Source: Aphelocoma coerulescens (lineage: Eukaryota > Chordata > Aves > Passeriformes > Corvidae). From it: a stretch of DNA of 64,000 bases. The translations under genes and the position numbers were made by a program. Numbering within the stretch: the first letter of the stretch is position 1; each line of letters starts with the position of its first letter. Below, in pieces: positions 12,347 through 25,400 of this stretch. Location: NCBI RefSeq assembly GCF_041296385.1, contig NC_091014.1, positions 65,232,578 to 65,296,577 of the forward strand. Direction: 5' to 3'. The notes under the pieces are model-generated. The model did no database searches. It had not been told where the DNA came from and saw only the letters and a program-made list of their open reading frames with translations.

Positions 12347-15300
12347 GGATTTCTAACACTTGTGCCATGCTCCTAAATTGAAACAACTTGCAAATGACTA
12401 CGGAGGCCCAATGAACTGAAGACTGACTTTGAGGGGCACAAATGGCAGTGAAACATGATTTCTTTACAGACAACAGCAAATTCAAGTAATGATTTGTTGC
12501 AGACCACACAGGAAGTCTTACATAAAACACTACGTTAAATTCATGGCTCTCAATTCCTGGTTAGTGGGGAAAATAAACAAAAAGCCACTGAACCAACTTT
12601 CTTCTCCTACAGTGGCTGGCTGTGTGTTTCTGAAGAGCACACAAGTCCCTGAAGCCAGTAGAACTGAGATGATAATCTGCACCTGATAAGCTGCACCCTG
12701 CGACACCTGTTCAGTATTGACTTGCTCAGGCGTAGTTGTTGGCTGGGACACATGGTAAACCAGGACATCAGATACCTACTGGGAGGAGGTGGAAGATCAG
12801 AAATAGGATCTGGGAGCCAGTATCTTGCCATACTACATATCCAGGCAGGCAGGACTGTAAAGTTGACTATGAACAGGAAACTTTCCTCTTCCTTGAAATC
12901 AATTATCCATTAACAAATTAACCAGAACAACTGGACAAGATACATCTGAGTACTTCAGAATAAACACAGCAAGGCAAGATATGCTGAGTCTCACAACTTC
13001 TAAGAGATGCTCAGGGAGAACAATCTCCCAGAAGCTATCCTCCATCAAAATGATCTGACTCAATATGAGGAGACACTGAACATAATTATTACCTGATGGT
13101 CAGCATTCAGTTGTGCTTTCCTGATGTCTGCACCCTTGGATAAAGGCAGACATGGATTACTTAACTGATGATGCACACAGTGTGTATTTTTGTCCAGAGC
13201 CATCTATAAACAAAAACACATTTATATGCTTATTATGTATAATGCAAGAAGAAATAAAAAAGCAAACCCAAAGCAATGAGTCACTTCCCTGAAAGCAATT
13301 TGCTTAATCACGTGCATGGTCATGCTGAGTGATGCTGCTGTGAGTACGTGGACACATCTCCATTTTGGTTTTCTTAATGACTAAAAGAGAAATGTCTGTG
13401 AAATACTCATCCACATCAGCAATTTAATGTGTTGTCTCATTCCTGTGCTTTTGCTAATTAAGGATGTTGTGCATGATAGGCCACCAGGGCAGCAGGTAGC
13501 AGTGAGATATGAACTCTGCTCTGTGCCACACCACCAGCACAGAGGAGCAGAGCAGGACAAGCCTGGAGGGAACACAAAGCTGCTCTTTAGCTTTCTGAGG
13601 TGCCTCCTGAACTCCCTGTCATTGGAAGTGATCAGCCCTTTTACTCACCTCTGCATTGCAGCTTTGGCTGCTGTCACACGAAGATGGAATTTCTCTCACC
13701 TAAAGCACCAGGTGTCTGGGCTAGTTCTGTGAGCTGCCTTTCAGGGTAATGGGGGAGAGATCCTCTACTCACAACCACTTGCAAGAGCCACAGGAGCTTG
13801 CAGGTACTAAGTTCTCCTAAGGATTAAGCAGTCAGCAGAGGCAGTGTGTCATCATAAAATATAAATTGGTATCATCGTAACATATAAACTAGCACAATTT
13901 TATGGTAGGACTCTTACTCCAGGATTACCATCCTTATTCTCACTGCAAAGCCATATTTGCTTCCTGTGGTCCCTACCCCATGAAACCTCTTGGTCTGCAG
14001 CATCCTCTGGGGGCTGTGCACCCAACACCTCATCAGACAAATGCTGGGTGATCTACTCCATAACTCTGTCCTTCCTTCCTACTCTGGGAAAGCAGTGATG
14101 CTTTCAGCAACACAAACCAGCTGGATGGAACCAAGTCCGAAATTACTCATGGATTTCAAATTCACCACCTGTATTTTCTCGACCCTGTGTGTTTCACAGG
14201 AAGTTTATTGCTCAACCAGAAAACTCTTTGCAGAACTACAGTGCAGGCTTTTGCTCACAGGACAGAGTAGATATTTGTATTTCACAATCTGCATTTATTT
14301 GACAAACTCACAGTGAGAGATTCTGTTCTACTATAACCACAGATTGTCTTATTTACAGAGTAAAACTAACCATTAGGCTAGTGAGACAACTAGGCAAACA
14401 CTATTAATTATCAAGTGTGTAAACAAAATAGGTCTGCATCAGCATTCACAAAGCTGAACCTTTCCAACACAGGAAAGCCTTCACCTTTTGTCTGTTTTTC
14501 TTGGATTTGCTCTCCAGGGGTGAGGTTCAAACAGCCCACAAGGTGCCCCTCTTGTCATCACCCCCCTACTGTAAAAACTGCTCCCATTTTCACAGGGGAC
14601 ATTGGGGAAGAGTGTGAATCAAATCTAAACACAGAGGACCTGTGGAGAGATACTGAGATGTTTAATCATGCTCTGCACACACTGAGCTCCCCTCTTAGGC
14701 TGGATGTTTTCTTCTGGTCCCTGACAACACAGACTGCCAAGAGATCAAGCTCTCATATATGGATCCAGCTCTCACAAGTCCATCACACATTAGTGCTTCT
14801 TGTAATGCTCAAGGCTAGATTTTCAGTAGATTAAGCTGATTTTTTGAGATCACAGGAATGCCTGACCACATGTGGAGTACTCAGTAACCCCAAAAATCCT
14901 GTCAAGAAGAATAAAGTTCATGGAGGACCTGTGCTGGTAAACCATAGCACTCCAAAACCCAGAACAAAGCAAAGAGCAAGGTCTGCTGAGACTCATACCC
15001 TTGCAGAAAAGGTATTGGTTTCCCAGTGCCACTGTATCTTTGTGAACGTGCATCCTCCCTTTAAAGATTTCATCCCACACCATGAGCCAGCAATCCACAA
15101 GAAGCTATAATTCCTGTATAACACTCATAAAGGTCCATAAAATCCATCTAGTCTTTTGGTTTTTCCCTGATACGGACTTTTTTGTCAAGAATCAGCTGTC
15201 AAATAGTGGAAGCACCATGTTTTGGAGGGCTGATCACCCCAGTCCAATTTTGGTACCTCCTGAGGCCTTCCGGCTTCCTGAAGGATCTCCTCTGTCTACT

Positions 15301-18058
15301 TGAATTTTGTGTTTGATGGAAATTCTCTTCAGCCTCCAAGTCTGAAAAGTGCAGGTTTCAAACACACCTGGTTTTATTCTGGGTAAGATCCCACATAATA
15401 GGTTTGCATTGCTCCATGTGGGATTTGCTGATCTGCTGGGATCAGAACTGGAGCAAGTGCTCATCCATGGAACACCTCCCATGAAATGCCTTGAACGGAG
15501 AACCCAGACAAGAGCAAAGCTTCCTCAGGGAGTTTTCCCCCCTTGCTTGCAGGGGCCATGGGTACTTCCTTCTGCACCCATAAATTCCTGGCACACCTGT
15601 ATTTATCTGTTACAGTAAAGAAATATAGGAGTGCTCAAGCTGCACTTTAGCCCTGAGGCATCTGCAAGACAAAACTGGCTCTGGCTTGTTCAGCTCTGAT
15701 TCCAGGAAAACAATTAAATCAAGCCCTGAACCACACACAGGATGACAACAGATGTGCTTTACCTGCCTTTGATAAATATTTGGTCACAAAAAACCTGTCA
15801 CAGGTGGGAACACAGATTCTAAGTTGCAGCCCTCCACGCACCTGCCTTTTGCTCTGCTATTCTCCCTTTCCTTGACAGTTCCTTGCTCCAATACTTTTTC
15901 ATGAGGGATACAAATGGGAGCGACCCCCACAGCAGAAACCAAGAGAATTCAGGCCAAAACACAAACAAGACTGGCATAAGAAGACTTATTTTTACAGCCC
16001 CACTGCAAACCAGTCAATTTGTGGTTTTAAAGTGTGTATCTGCCTTAACAACTGCCTTAACACGCAGCTGAAATAGGATGCAATTTATCTTTGGGTTTGG
16101 GCTTTTTCCTTTTCCTTAATATGCCAGGAGCTCATCTGGATTAGGCACCAGACTCAGAGTGAATTTATGCAGAGGGAGAAGCACACAGAGAATCACCTGT
16201 TTAATCTCTGCACTGACTTTGGGCACTCACCTTGAGCATACTTCTCTGTGTTTCCTTCTGGCTGGTTTGGGAAGTTTCTTGCTTAACTGGCTGCTTTCTC
16301 AGAATCTCATTTTCCAGTGTCCACGTGCTGCAGTGCATAAACACATTTATGGGTGCTGTCTCACAGAGTTTGTAAAGCAGACAGAAAAATTTTACAAATT
16401 CCATGTCCACAGCTTCACTTTCTCTAACATTTGAAACAGTAATAGAGAAATGGAGGTTCTGTGAGTAGGAACAGGCAGCATAAATTCCTTCTTTAGCTGA
16501 AAGACTGCAGTCACCACGAGATTGGTTTAATAAATCCTTAGTCATGCAGCTTCCATCCCTCAGCTCTGATGCAGTAAAAAATATAAGGAATTATTAGTTT
16601 ATCACTGTGACCTCTGCATTGAGACTGCTGCTTAATGATGCAATTCCCGAGGTTCAAGCCTGAGTTAAATTCCCGAGTTAAAGCCATTTTCTTGCTGTAA
16701 AATTCCCATGTTGCATTTGAAGCATTTCCCTCTGATACATTAAGAGCTTTTATAGCTGGCAGGTGACAACTGAGGTGACATCAATAAATACAGGGCCACT
16801 CTACCCATTCCAGCCTTGAGCTCCTTTCTAAAGACAACCTGCAAACAGGAAAGATGCTGAGTGTTTTCACTTTAGTTTCTCTTCTGATGTAAAAGCAGAT
16901 CTGAAATAGCTTGACATTAGAAATAGCAAGGCTTGTTTTCAGTTCCTTACTGGAGATTTCTTTTGGAACAAATTCTGTTTCTTTTTGAAGGGGTTTTTAA
17001 GTCTTCTTGGGATGAAACTGAGGGGTATTTGACCGTGGTTGCTAAACACTCAGACAATAAAAAAGATCAGAAATGTAAACTATATGGAAGGGAGTGCAGA
17101 ATTAAGAGTTCTAGGAATACAATTTAAGGAAAGTTAAATGTAGGGTTATATATACTTTTTAATAAGTATAATGAAAAGCAGAAGTATCACATAGGGAAAA
17201 ACAACCTATTGCCTATCTGGTCTTCTTTAAAATTAGATAAAGGAATAAATTTCTGGAGCAAAATCCCCAATCAATAAGGGAATACTCAAAAGGATTACAA
17301 AATGTCAAGAGAGAGTATAAAAGCAAGAAATGGAAAGTACATATGAGACCATAGAAGAGTTAGTACTGCCTCGGTTGTACAAGCTCCCCCCCTACCAACC
17401 TTAAAATTACAGTCCTGTTGTTTTGCACAATTACACAGTAACTACCTCAAACACAGTAACAAGTTGGAGAACAGCAAATCATTTAAAATCTCTCCCCATC
17501 AAGACAGGCTGCATGATAAACTGCAGTTCCTCAGCTGTGCGAGGAGCTCAACACACTTAACCAACACTATTTAGAATTGCCACTGTACTTCCACTTGCAA
17601 AGGCTTCACAAATATTTGGGCGTAAATAATCCTCCCAGTCAGGTTCTTTTTGGCACAAGCTGGAGGTTATCAGTCACTTCCACTGGTGTGAGTGAGGAAC
17701 ACTCACCTGCACCCTCGTGAGCAATTCTGGTAGCCAGAAGGGTGCCAACATCCACAACGGATGACACAAAGCAGAATTTTCAAGTCCTTTTTTCTTCTTT
17801 TTGTGATGTAGATCTGCTCCTGGCCTTCTCTTTGAGAGACAAGTAAATATTGTTGTTCCTCATGGCAATAACACTCTGGTCTTCTCAAATCATCTTTTGG
17901 AGTATCACTGCATCCAGAGAAATTTCCAGCCTGTTCCCTCTCCTATTAAAGCTATTGACAAGGTAAATGATGATTTATTGATGCTGTGTTTCTGCAGCAC
18001 AGAATTTTTAGCAGCAATAAATCTCTTTTCAGACAGATGATGTAATAATCCGAGCTTT

Positions 18059-18104
18059 CTACAAATGACTTAATGTTTCTTTACAAATGACTTAATGTTT
18101 CTTG
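18059..18104 (+). repeat. 22-bp tandem duplication
   Basis: ACAAATGACTTAATGTTTCT occurs at 18061 and again at 18083 with no mismatch. Confidence 0.9.
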
Positions 18105-20922
18105 GTGGCTCCTAGAACAGTTCATATTTCCTAACTGAATGAGGGAATACATGACGTAGTTTCAATAAAAGGTTAGGTTTTTAATTTTATTTTATTGTCT
18201 TTCCTGTCTGGGATGGTAAATTGGTCCAGTTGATCATAAAAAAAGATGTGCTTTTTCTCAGCCTTTTCCATCTGTGGATTTTTAGGTACTTTGTGACTCA
18301 TACAATAAAACCAAATGGAGAAATACATAAACCAAAGGGCCATGTCTGGATCCACACACTCCACCCTTCTTAAGGAGTGTGAGTCAAACTTCATTCCACC
18401 AGCACTGGGATTTTGATAGACACTTTTTTTTGTAAAGGCTGATTCCTTCAAATACACATGAACACACACACATGCCCACACCGGCATTCTAAAAAGGAGA
18501 TGGTCCCTTAGCACAGCTTCTGAGAACACCTGCTAATTCCCTTAATGCTGGTCATGCTTCTTCCCATATTCAGGTAAAGTTTAAAAAGTTCCTTTTGTTG
18601 TGTGTTTATAGGACTGGCATTGAGTACAAGATAAATCACCTTCTGTTGGCAAGATAGATATTACATAAAAATCACCAACAGCTTATTGCATTTCTAATTC
18701 CCTTTCTTTCAAGCACCTTAGCTCAACAAGACCTGCAATTTGGCTTGCTCTTTCTTCCTCTGGTCATTCTACTTGACAATTTTCCTTACAATAGCATCCT
18801 TCTCTGTATTTTTAATTAAAATATCATCATTAGAATGCACACAGGAGAAGACAGGTGAAATGTTAACAGGGTCCTTTCCACTCTGAAGAACAACTGCAAG
18901 AAGAGATACTGTGGTGATAAAACCCATTAATGAGGGAGAAGAGGCAATGTGTAAGTGAAGCTCTGTCACTAAAGCCATAACCTCACTCATGAACAGAAGT
19001 CAGGGAGGCTTCATCCCACAGGTGATGTCAGAAGGGGACAACCTCGCTGGAATAGGAAGGCAGAGGTGACAATGGATCAGAGGAACTGGAACTGGGTAAG
19101 TGCTGCCATGTTCTGTCATTGACAATCATGTGGATGGTGCCTGCTTCTCTGAATACTGTACCTGAAAAGATCTTATTTTGGCATTAATCAGGAGTTTTGG
19201 TGAAGGAGTGTTTCTAAGAGAAAAAACTGGATTGAGAGTTTCAGTGCCTTTATTTTAAATATTGCAATGGCTTGAACTTTTGTTGATCGCTCACATTCGG
19301 GAGCTGTCTCTCTAAGGACTCCCTTTCCTGGCAGATCCCCAGACAAGTTCAGAGGTGTCACTTTGAGAAGGGTGTAATGAAATTTTCACAAGCAAAGGGG
19401 TGTAGTCTTGGCTGAAATTTTTAATTGAGATGCATTTGTTGTTTTTATTCCTGATTGCCTCACTGATGTTACCACACACCTCAGAGCAGCATTACAGGCA
19501 AGAGCAGCAGAAATATGTCACCTGCTTCATGCCATTGCAGCCTCCAGTCTCTGGGAACCTCTCCTGCTCACAACTGATGTAATTTTACAAATAACATGTT
19601 AATCTTGCAGATCTCCAGCTATTTGCCCTGTTTTATCAGTGCTTGTATCTATCTGCTCCATGAGGTAAGTACATGCCTGGAGAAGATGTGGCAACTCCAG
19701 AGTTACTGTACAAAAAGTGATTTGCCACTGCTCCACAAGGAACTGGGATATTTGGCCACTTGCTCTGGCTTACAGAAGGCATTGCCTGGTGCTTTAGACA
19801 GAAGAGGAAGAAATTGCAGCAATTTAAAACAAAACCAGGAAGTTTTACCATTAGATAAGTCAAAATCGCTGGACCAGATGTGGTAACTCTTGAAGCATGA
19901 AGCAGCTTTATCAGTAGGTTACTTATGAATTATTCCTTGGTGAATGTTTTATTTTTCAAGAGTTCTTAAGTGACTTTTTTTTTGCAATTCTACTCGGTTC
20001 AAAATAGTTCTTGGACAGGGGAATGGCACAATTGGATAGGGTAATAACACAATGGCATAAGCTCTGCCTTCTTGGGTTTAGTTGTGCTACATGATGATAC
20101 TTTTAAAGTCCAGCTAGTGAAATGTGATTTTTACTGGCAACAGAAGTAGCTTTTCATCTTTTTACCAAATCAAGAATAGCGAAGAAATCCTGGACCAGGC
20201 TGCAGACAATTATTTTTAATGTAGTGATAGTTTGTTCTTTGACAAGATTAGCTCTGTTCACCTAGCTGGTAGACTGAATTGCATGCAAAATACAGCATGT
20301 GAACTTGAAATCAAATGAAGAATGGATATAAAAGAGCAAGCTCCAAAAAGCACAAATGTAGTGATCACTTGGCTAAAATTAATGATGTGGCTTAGTCTGA
20401 CAAGCCAGAAGAGTAGAAGCATAAAAAACCTGCTTGAAATAGATTTTTTCTTGAGTGACAGGAAAGTAGAGGTGCTTGCAATGTTCAGTTTCACCAATAT
20501 TATGTAGAGGACTGTAAGGAATTACTTTAACATTATTTTAATAAAATAGGTCCTTCCAGAGAGGGAAGGAACTAGCAGAACACTCTGCTTAGCATCTCTT
20601 GTGATAAAACTTCTGTTACTGCACCTGAACTTGGTGTGGAGAGTCACAGCTTTGGATTTTGCCCAAAGCACCCCAAACCTCAGGGTGCAGAAGTGTTCAG
20701 TGAAGTCCACTTTCACTAAATGTTTCACCTAAATACTTGCTTACTGCAAAGTATGTTTTGTGCCTGTTTTGGCAGCAACTGATGTTGTCTAACAAAAAAT
20801 CGGCTGAAAAAGCAAAATCAGATGAGACTAGATGAGAGCAAAACCCTCCTCAGGGGCAGCCTAAGAAACACATTGACAGCAGTTCAGTGCCAGCATGCCA
20901 TTGCCAGAAAACCTCTCATGGT

Positions 20923-20942
20923 CAATAAAAGGCAATAAAAGG
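20923..20942 (+). repeat. 10-bp tandem duplication
   Basis: CAATAAAAGG occurs twice in direct contact. Confidence 0.75.
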
Positions 20943-21724
20943 CTTGACTAAATCTATGCAACATTCAGTGTGCCATCAAGAGCTCTAAACTCGGGCTCCA
21001 GTACAACTTCTAGGGGGAAAAAAGATCTCTCAGCCAGATGGTTTGACAGGAATACATTGCACCAGTCCTAGAGCTCTCCAGAAAGCTTCCAGGTGATCAC
21101 AGAAGCTGAGAGCAGTGTGATTCTTACAGCATCCATAGGAACACATGGGAAAAAGGAGTTTTCAGATATGCTCAGGGCTATTAGAGATTACAGCCAATGC
21201 CCCTTTCAGGGAATAGTAAAGAAGCAACACCTCTTGATGGCCACTGCTGATTGGGGATTACCAGCTGCAGAAGCAACTCACAGCCCCAGCCATGAGGTTT
21301 AAATGTTTACCAGTTGAGTAACAGGTTTGTAATATAGAATACAAATGAAAAGGAGGCATTTGAACCTAAAGAAAAACAAATGTTGCTGGACCTCCTTATT
21401 CTACTCTCCTCCCTCTGACTGATGTCCTTTGACCTCATTGGGTGTGCTCCTCCTTCGAACAGCCACAGGATAAGCAAATACTACTTGTATAGTGCCAGTT
21501 ACAAAGAGGATCACATAGTGCTTTTGGCATCCTGTAAAAGAGCATAAACATTTAAAAATGATGAATTAAAAAGAAAACAAAACTGCTTGGAGAGGGGTAA
21601 CAAAAATATCAAGCCAAAGAAGAGCCAAATTCTCCTCAGCACTGTAAGATGGTATATGAAGATGTGGAAGCCACAAACTGTTCTGGGTCCAGATTGGACA
21701 TTAGGATATGTTTTTGGTGGGAGG

Positions 21725-21830
21725 ATAGAAAAACACTGCAGTAGATGTCCTTGGAGGTTTTCAGGACCTTGCTAGACAAGACAACTCATTGTAGAGTTGG
21801 TGGCAGCCCCAGTTCAAGTGGGTGTTTGGA
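21725..21830 (+). mobile_element. Possible CR1 relic
   Basis: GTCCTTGGAGGTTTTCAGGA followed by CCTTGCTAGACAAGACAACT resembles the block 'TTGGAGGTTTTCAAGACCCAGCTGGACAAGGCC' near CR1 3' ends. No tail is recognisable. Weak. Confidence 0.35.
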
Positions 21831-22287
21831 CATAATGATTTGCTGAGTCTCTGCCAGCCAGTGTTGCTGTGCTCCAGGTTCACAGGCACAGACAGATCTG
21901 GAAGGGAATTAAGAGAGTAGTTTTGTTTATGCTAGGAGGTAAACATGTGATGTGGCAGTATTTCTGCCATTTTTCATGTTATTATCTTGCTGGTGTACAC
22001 TTCCAGATCTTACTTAATGCAACAAACGTTTACAAAAAGTGAGTTAAGATATTCTTTTCCCTCTTCAAATATTTAACCAGTTGTTCACTTCTGAAATATT
22101 TTTCTTCTGATGAGAAATTTCTCCATCTTCTCTGAAGAATTTGGTTGCTGTTTGCTTTTGTCGCATTTTTCCTCTCCATATTCACTGCCATGGTGTTTTC
22201 TTAGTAGCCAAAACTTAGGGTGCAGAAATAAAGGTTTCAGTTGTGATTTTACAGCTGCTCCATGGGTCAGTCCCCCACCTCTATAGG

Positions 22288-22452
22288 GAAAGGAATCACA
22301 AACTGGTTTGGGTTGGAAGGGACCTTAGACACCATTTCATTCCACCCCCTGCCAGGGGCAGGGACACCTTCCACTATCCCAGGTGGCTCAGAGCCCCGTC
22401 CAGTCTGGCCTTGGATGCTGCCAGGGATGGGGCAGCCACAGCTTCTCTGGAA
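22288..22452 (-). mobile_element. CR1 LINE, short 3' fragment
   Basis: Reverse orientation: AATCACAAACTGGTTTGGGT, GTTGGAAGGGACCTTAGACA, CAGGGACACCTTCCACTATC, then GATGGGGCAGCCACAGCTTC, ending abruptly at TCTCTGG. It is the terminal 160 bp or so only. Confidence 0.92.
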
Positions 22453-25400
22453 GAAGAAGGACAGAAGTCTCATTAAAGAGTAAAGATCCCCAGTTAGTTC
22501 AGCTGGTGAAAAATTTCCAGCTAGTGGAAGAACTCTAATATATGCAATCTCTTTGGAAATAGCCTTGGAGCTATGTTTTTTACTAAGGAATGCTGCCGTC
22601 CCAGGGAGACAGGAGACTAGTTAAATCCTAGAAACCTAAGAGAGTTTTTGTCCATGCTTACACCTTTTTGTATGCACTCCCTATCATCAGACTGTCTGCT
22701 CTGACCCTCACCAAACTAGGCCAGATATTTGACTGCTTCTCGTCCTTCCACAGCTACTCTCTTTGGTCAGTAATCCTTCTGAGTACACTGATTTTTTTCC
22801 ACAGTTTTGAGTTAACTCAGGTGGTCAAGCTGTGGTCATGCACGGCTAATTACAGTGGAAGGAGAAAAATGAGTACATTGATTAACATTCTGTTCCTTTG
22901 GAGAGACTGAGAAATGGCTTTGGCAGCTCCAGCCCCACTGACACCCTGCTGGCAGCTTATTGCCTGTGCTTCTGAATCGCAGTAATTTCAGAAAAATGTG
23001 GCAGATCCTTGACTGTTAACTGGGAGGGTAAGAACAGAGTTCCGGGGATTTGATGTTTGATGCAGTTTTAAAAAGCTTTTCTTCCCTGGGCCCCCTGTGG
23101 CCTTTCTCCACAGCAGGCTCGAGCACTGCAGGCTTAATTACTCGCTCTGCTTCCATTGGTGCACAGCGCTCTGTGCTCCTGAGGGCTCCGGAAGAATTCC
23201 ATCCAACAGGACAGTCAGAGAGACCCAGCATCACACCACTGGTCCAACTGGTCCTGTGTAATGTGCCCGAGCTGACTGCTCTACCTCTCTGTGACATTGG
23301 ACCCATTCAGGGACAATGCACAGAAGGCTTTGGAATCATCCATGGGAACCAGGAGACTTTTCGCTGGCTTCAGTTAAGACCTTAAACATACATTTTTTTT
23401 CTTTAGTGTTCTGCCTTGTTTTTATCAGACCCAACTGTTTTCTTCATGCTGTGACAATTAATTGGATTATTTTCATTTAAAGATCCAAGCCCACAAGAGA
23501 AGTGGAATGGAACGGAATTGTTTTCCTTTCCCTGCTCTCCCTCATTAGTAGTCTAAACAAGTGTGAGGCTGCATTAAGTTTGTAGCTATTTTGTTAGCTT
23601 GAAATCACTTTCTTCTCTCCTGCAGATGGAGACTGCTCTTAGATCATTATATTCCAGGGTGCAGTTGTGGTATATTAAAAGTGAAAAGGCTAGTTACGGA
23701 ATTTATGCTTGCAATTACCTTGGTAGTGAAAAAGGATGGCAACAAAAGTAAGTTTCACAAAGAAAAGAAGCAAAAAGGAAATTATAGCTTGTTTACATAA
23801 TTTTTTTTTTACTATGAAAAGTGGCATGAAGAGCTGTCTGAACAAATCTCTAGGCTAAATTGGGCAGATGTTGGCATCTCTGCAAACTCTGCCTGCAACA
23901 CAGGTGAGCTTCCAAAATGTCATCCCATTTAGTAGGTTCATCTTCAAAGGGTGGTTGTCTCAATTTCACGGGGGCTTGACCCGCAAATGCAATGGTTGAC
24001 CAGTTCGTCTCCTTAGTAACCTTTGAAAACTCTTGCTGGAATGCCAAAGCTGTTGTGAAGCTGTCAGAGCTGGAAACCTTCAGAGGGTCACTTTTGGGAT
24101 GAATGGGAGAAGGTACTTGTTCTTTATTGACATTAAAACTTCAGAATGCAAGAGATTTTGCTGGGTTAGGCCAGTACACTGGACATCTTCGTGTGCCAGA
24201 TTCAATTACAGACAGTGCGTGGATGTGTTTGTAAGTAGGACAGACAAATGGACAGGGATCCCATAAAATTTCTGTCAACTGAGAACTGATTCTTGATAGC
24301 TTATCAAGACTTCACCAGCAAATCAGTTAATCTTCTCCTAAAAAATGGGTTAATTGTCTGTATATATATAGTGATTGTGTGAGACATGGAGAAATTGGCT
24401 CTTAAACCCCCATTTCAAATGACAATTACACTTTGATTTTGAAGCGTTTTGCCTCCTGCTTCACATAAGGTGCTAAAGGTAGCTAAGCCAATTTGCAAAG
24501 CCAGCTCATTTCAGAACTGACCTTTGCCAAACTGAGAACTGTCACTTTTTTATCCCTGAAGATTTTTCCTGCATTTCATTGATGTGTGAGATACACCCAG
24601 ACCTCAAGAGCTGACAGCTCTGGTTCTGCAAAGAGTTTTCCCTCTCTGTGCAGCAGAACCAAAGTTTACTGGTTGCTGTCTAGGTTGGAGAAATGTCCTT
24701 TCTGCAACTTTGTCACTGAACATCAGATTAGTATTAAAAATCTAGAACAGACTTCTCCTGATAATAAACAGCAAACAACAAGGAAAATACCCCCTATCCT
24801 GTTCAGTAAGAAGAACCAGTGATGAAAGGCCTCACAAGAGCATGCTTCACACACCCTGGAAACAGAGGAGAACCTCTGCCAGGTTGTCAGTGGTTGGGGA
24901 AATGTAGTAGGAACAGTCAGGTACTGCTGAGTGGACTTAGGGAAGGCTCTAGGGATTGGAGCTGGAAGACAGTGAGTGAAAGGATTGGAAATGTAAATCA
25001 AGAACACAGCAGAGCAGGGGTTGCATCTCTTTGTGAGTATTTAGGATGGAGTTTTTCAGGCTTTCAATTATTCCATGAAATGGAGAGTATTGGGGGAATA
25101 GGGCAGAAGAAAGTGTAAATAACCAAAGCACTTGCCTAAACCCTGGGACTTCATCACCATCATCTCCTTTTTTTCCAGACTCATGGTTCTGTGAATTTTG
25201 TGAAAGTTTAGGAGAGGAGAGCTGATTTAAGATTTTTGAGCCTTTAAGGATTTGCAGTGCTTCCCTAACCTTGGATTCGCTAAACTTTGGGTTAGAAAAA
25301 CCTCCCAAGTTCTTTCTGGTGATCCCTTTGCACTGCGCTTACTTCTTCCACCATGGAAACAGCGGCTCTGCTCTTGAGACTCCTTGATCCTTGGACCTGT

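Larger units (their letters stand above)
10599..22287. other. Intergenic, no gene recognised
   Basis: Long unique stretch. The longest frame, 11386-11907 (+, 173 codons), is opposed by a 166-codon frame on the other strand over part of its length and resembles no known protein. Only small tandem duplications and one weak CR1 relic were recognised. Confidence 0.6.

Noticed and set aside
18355..18381. CACACTCC/GGAGTGTG inverted repeat with 11-nt loop
   Set aside because: An 8-bp stem is expected by chance in 64 kb and nothing follows it that would suggest a terminator or RNA gene.
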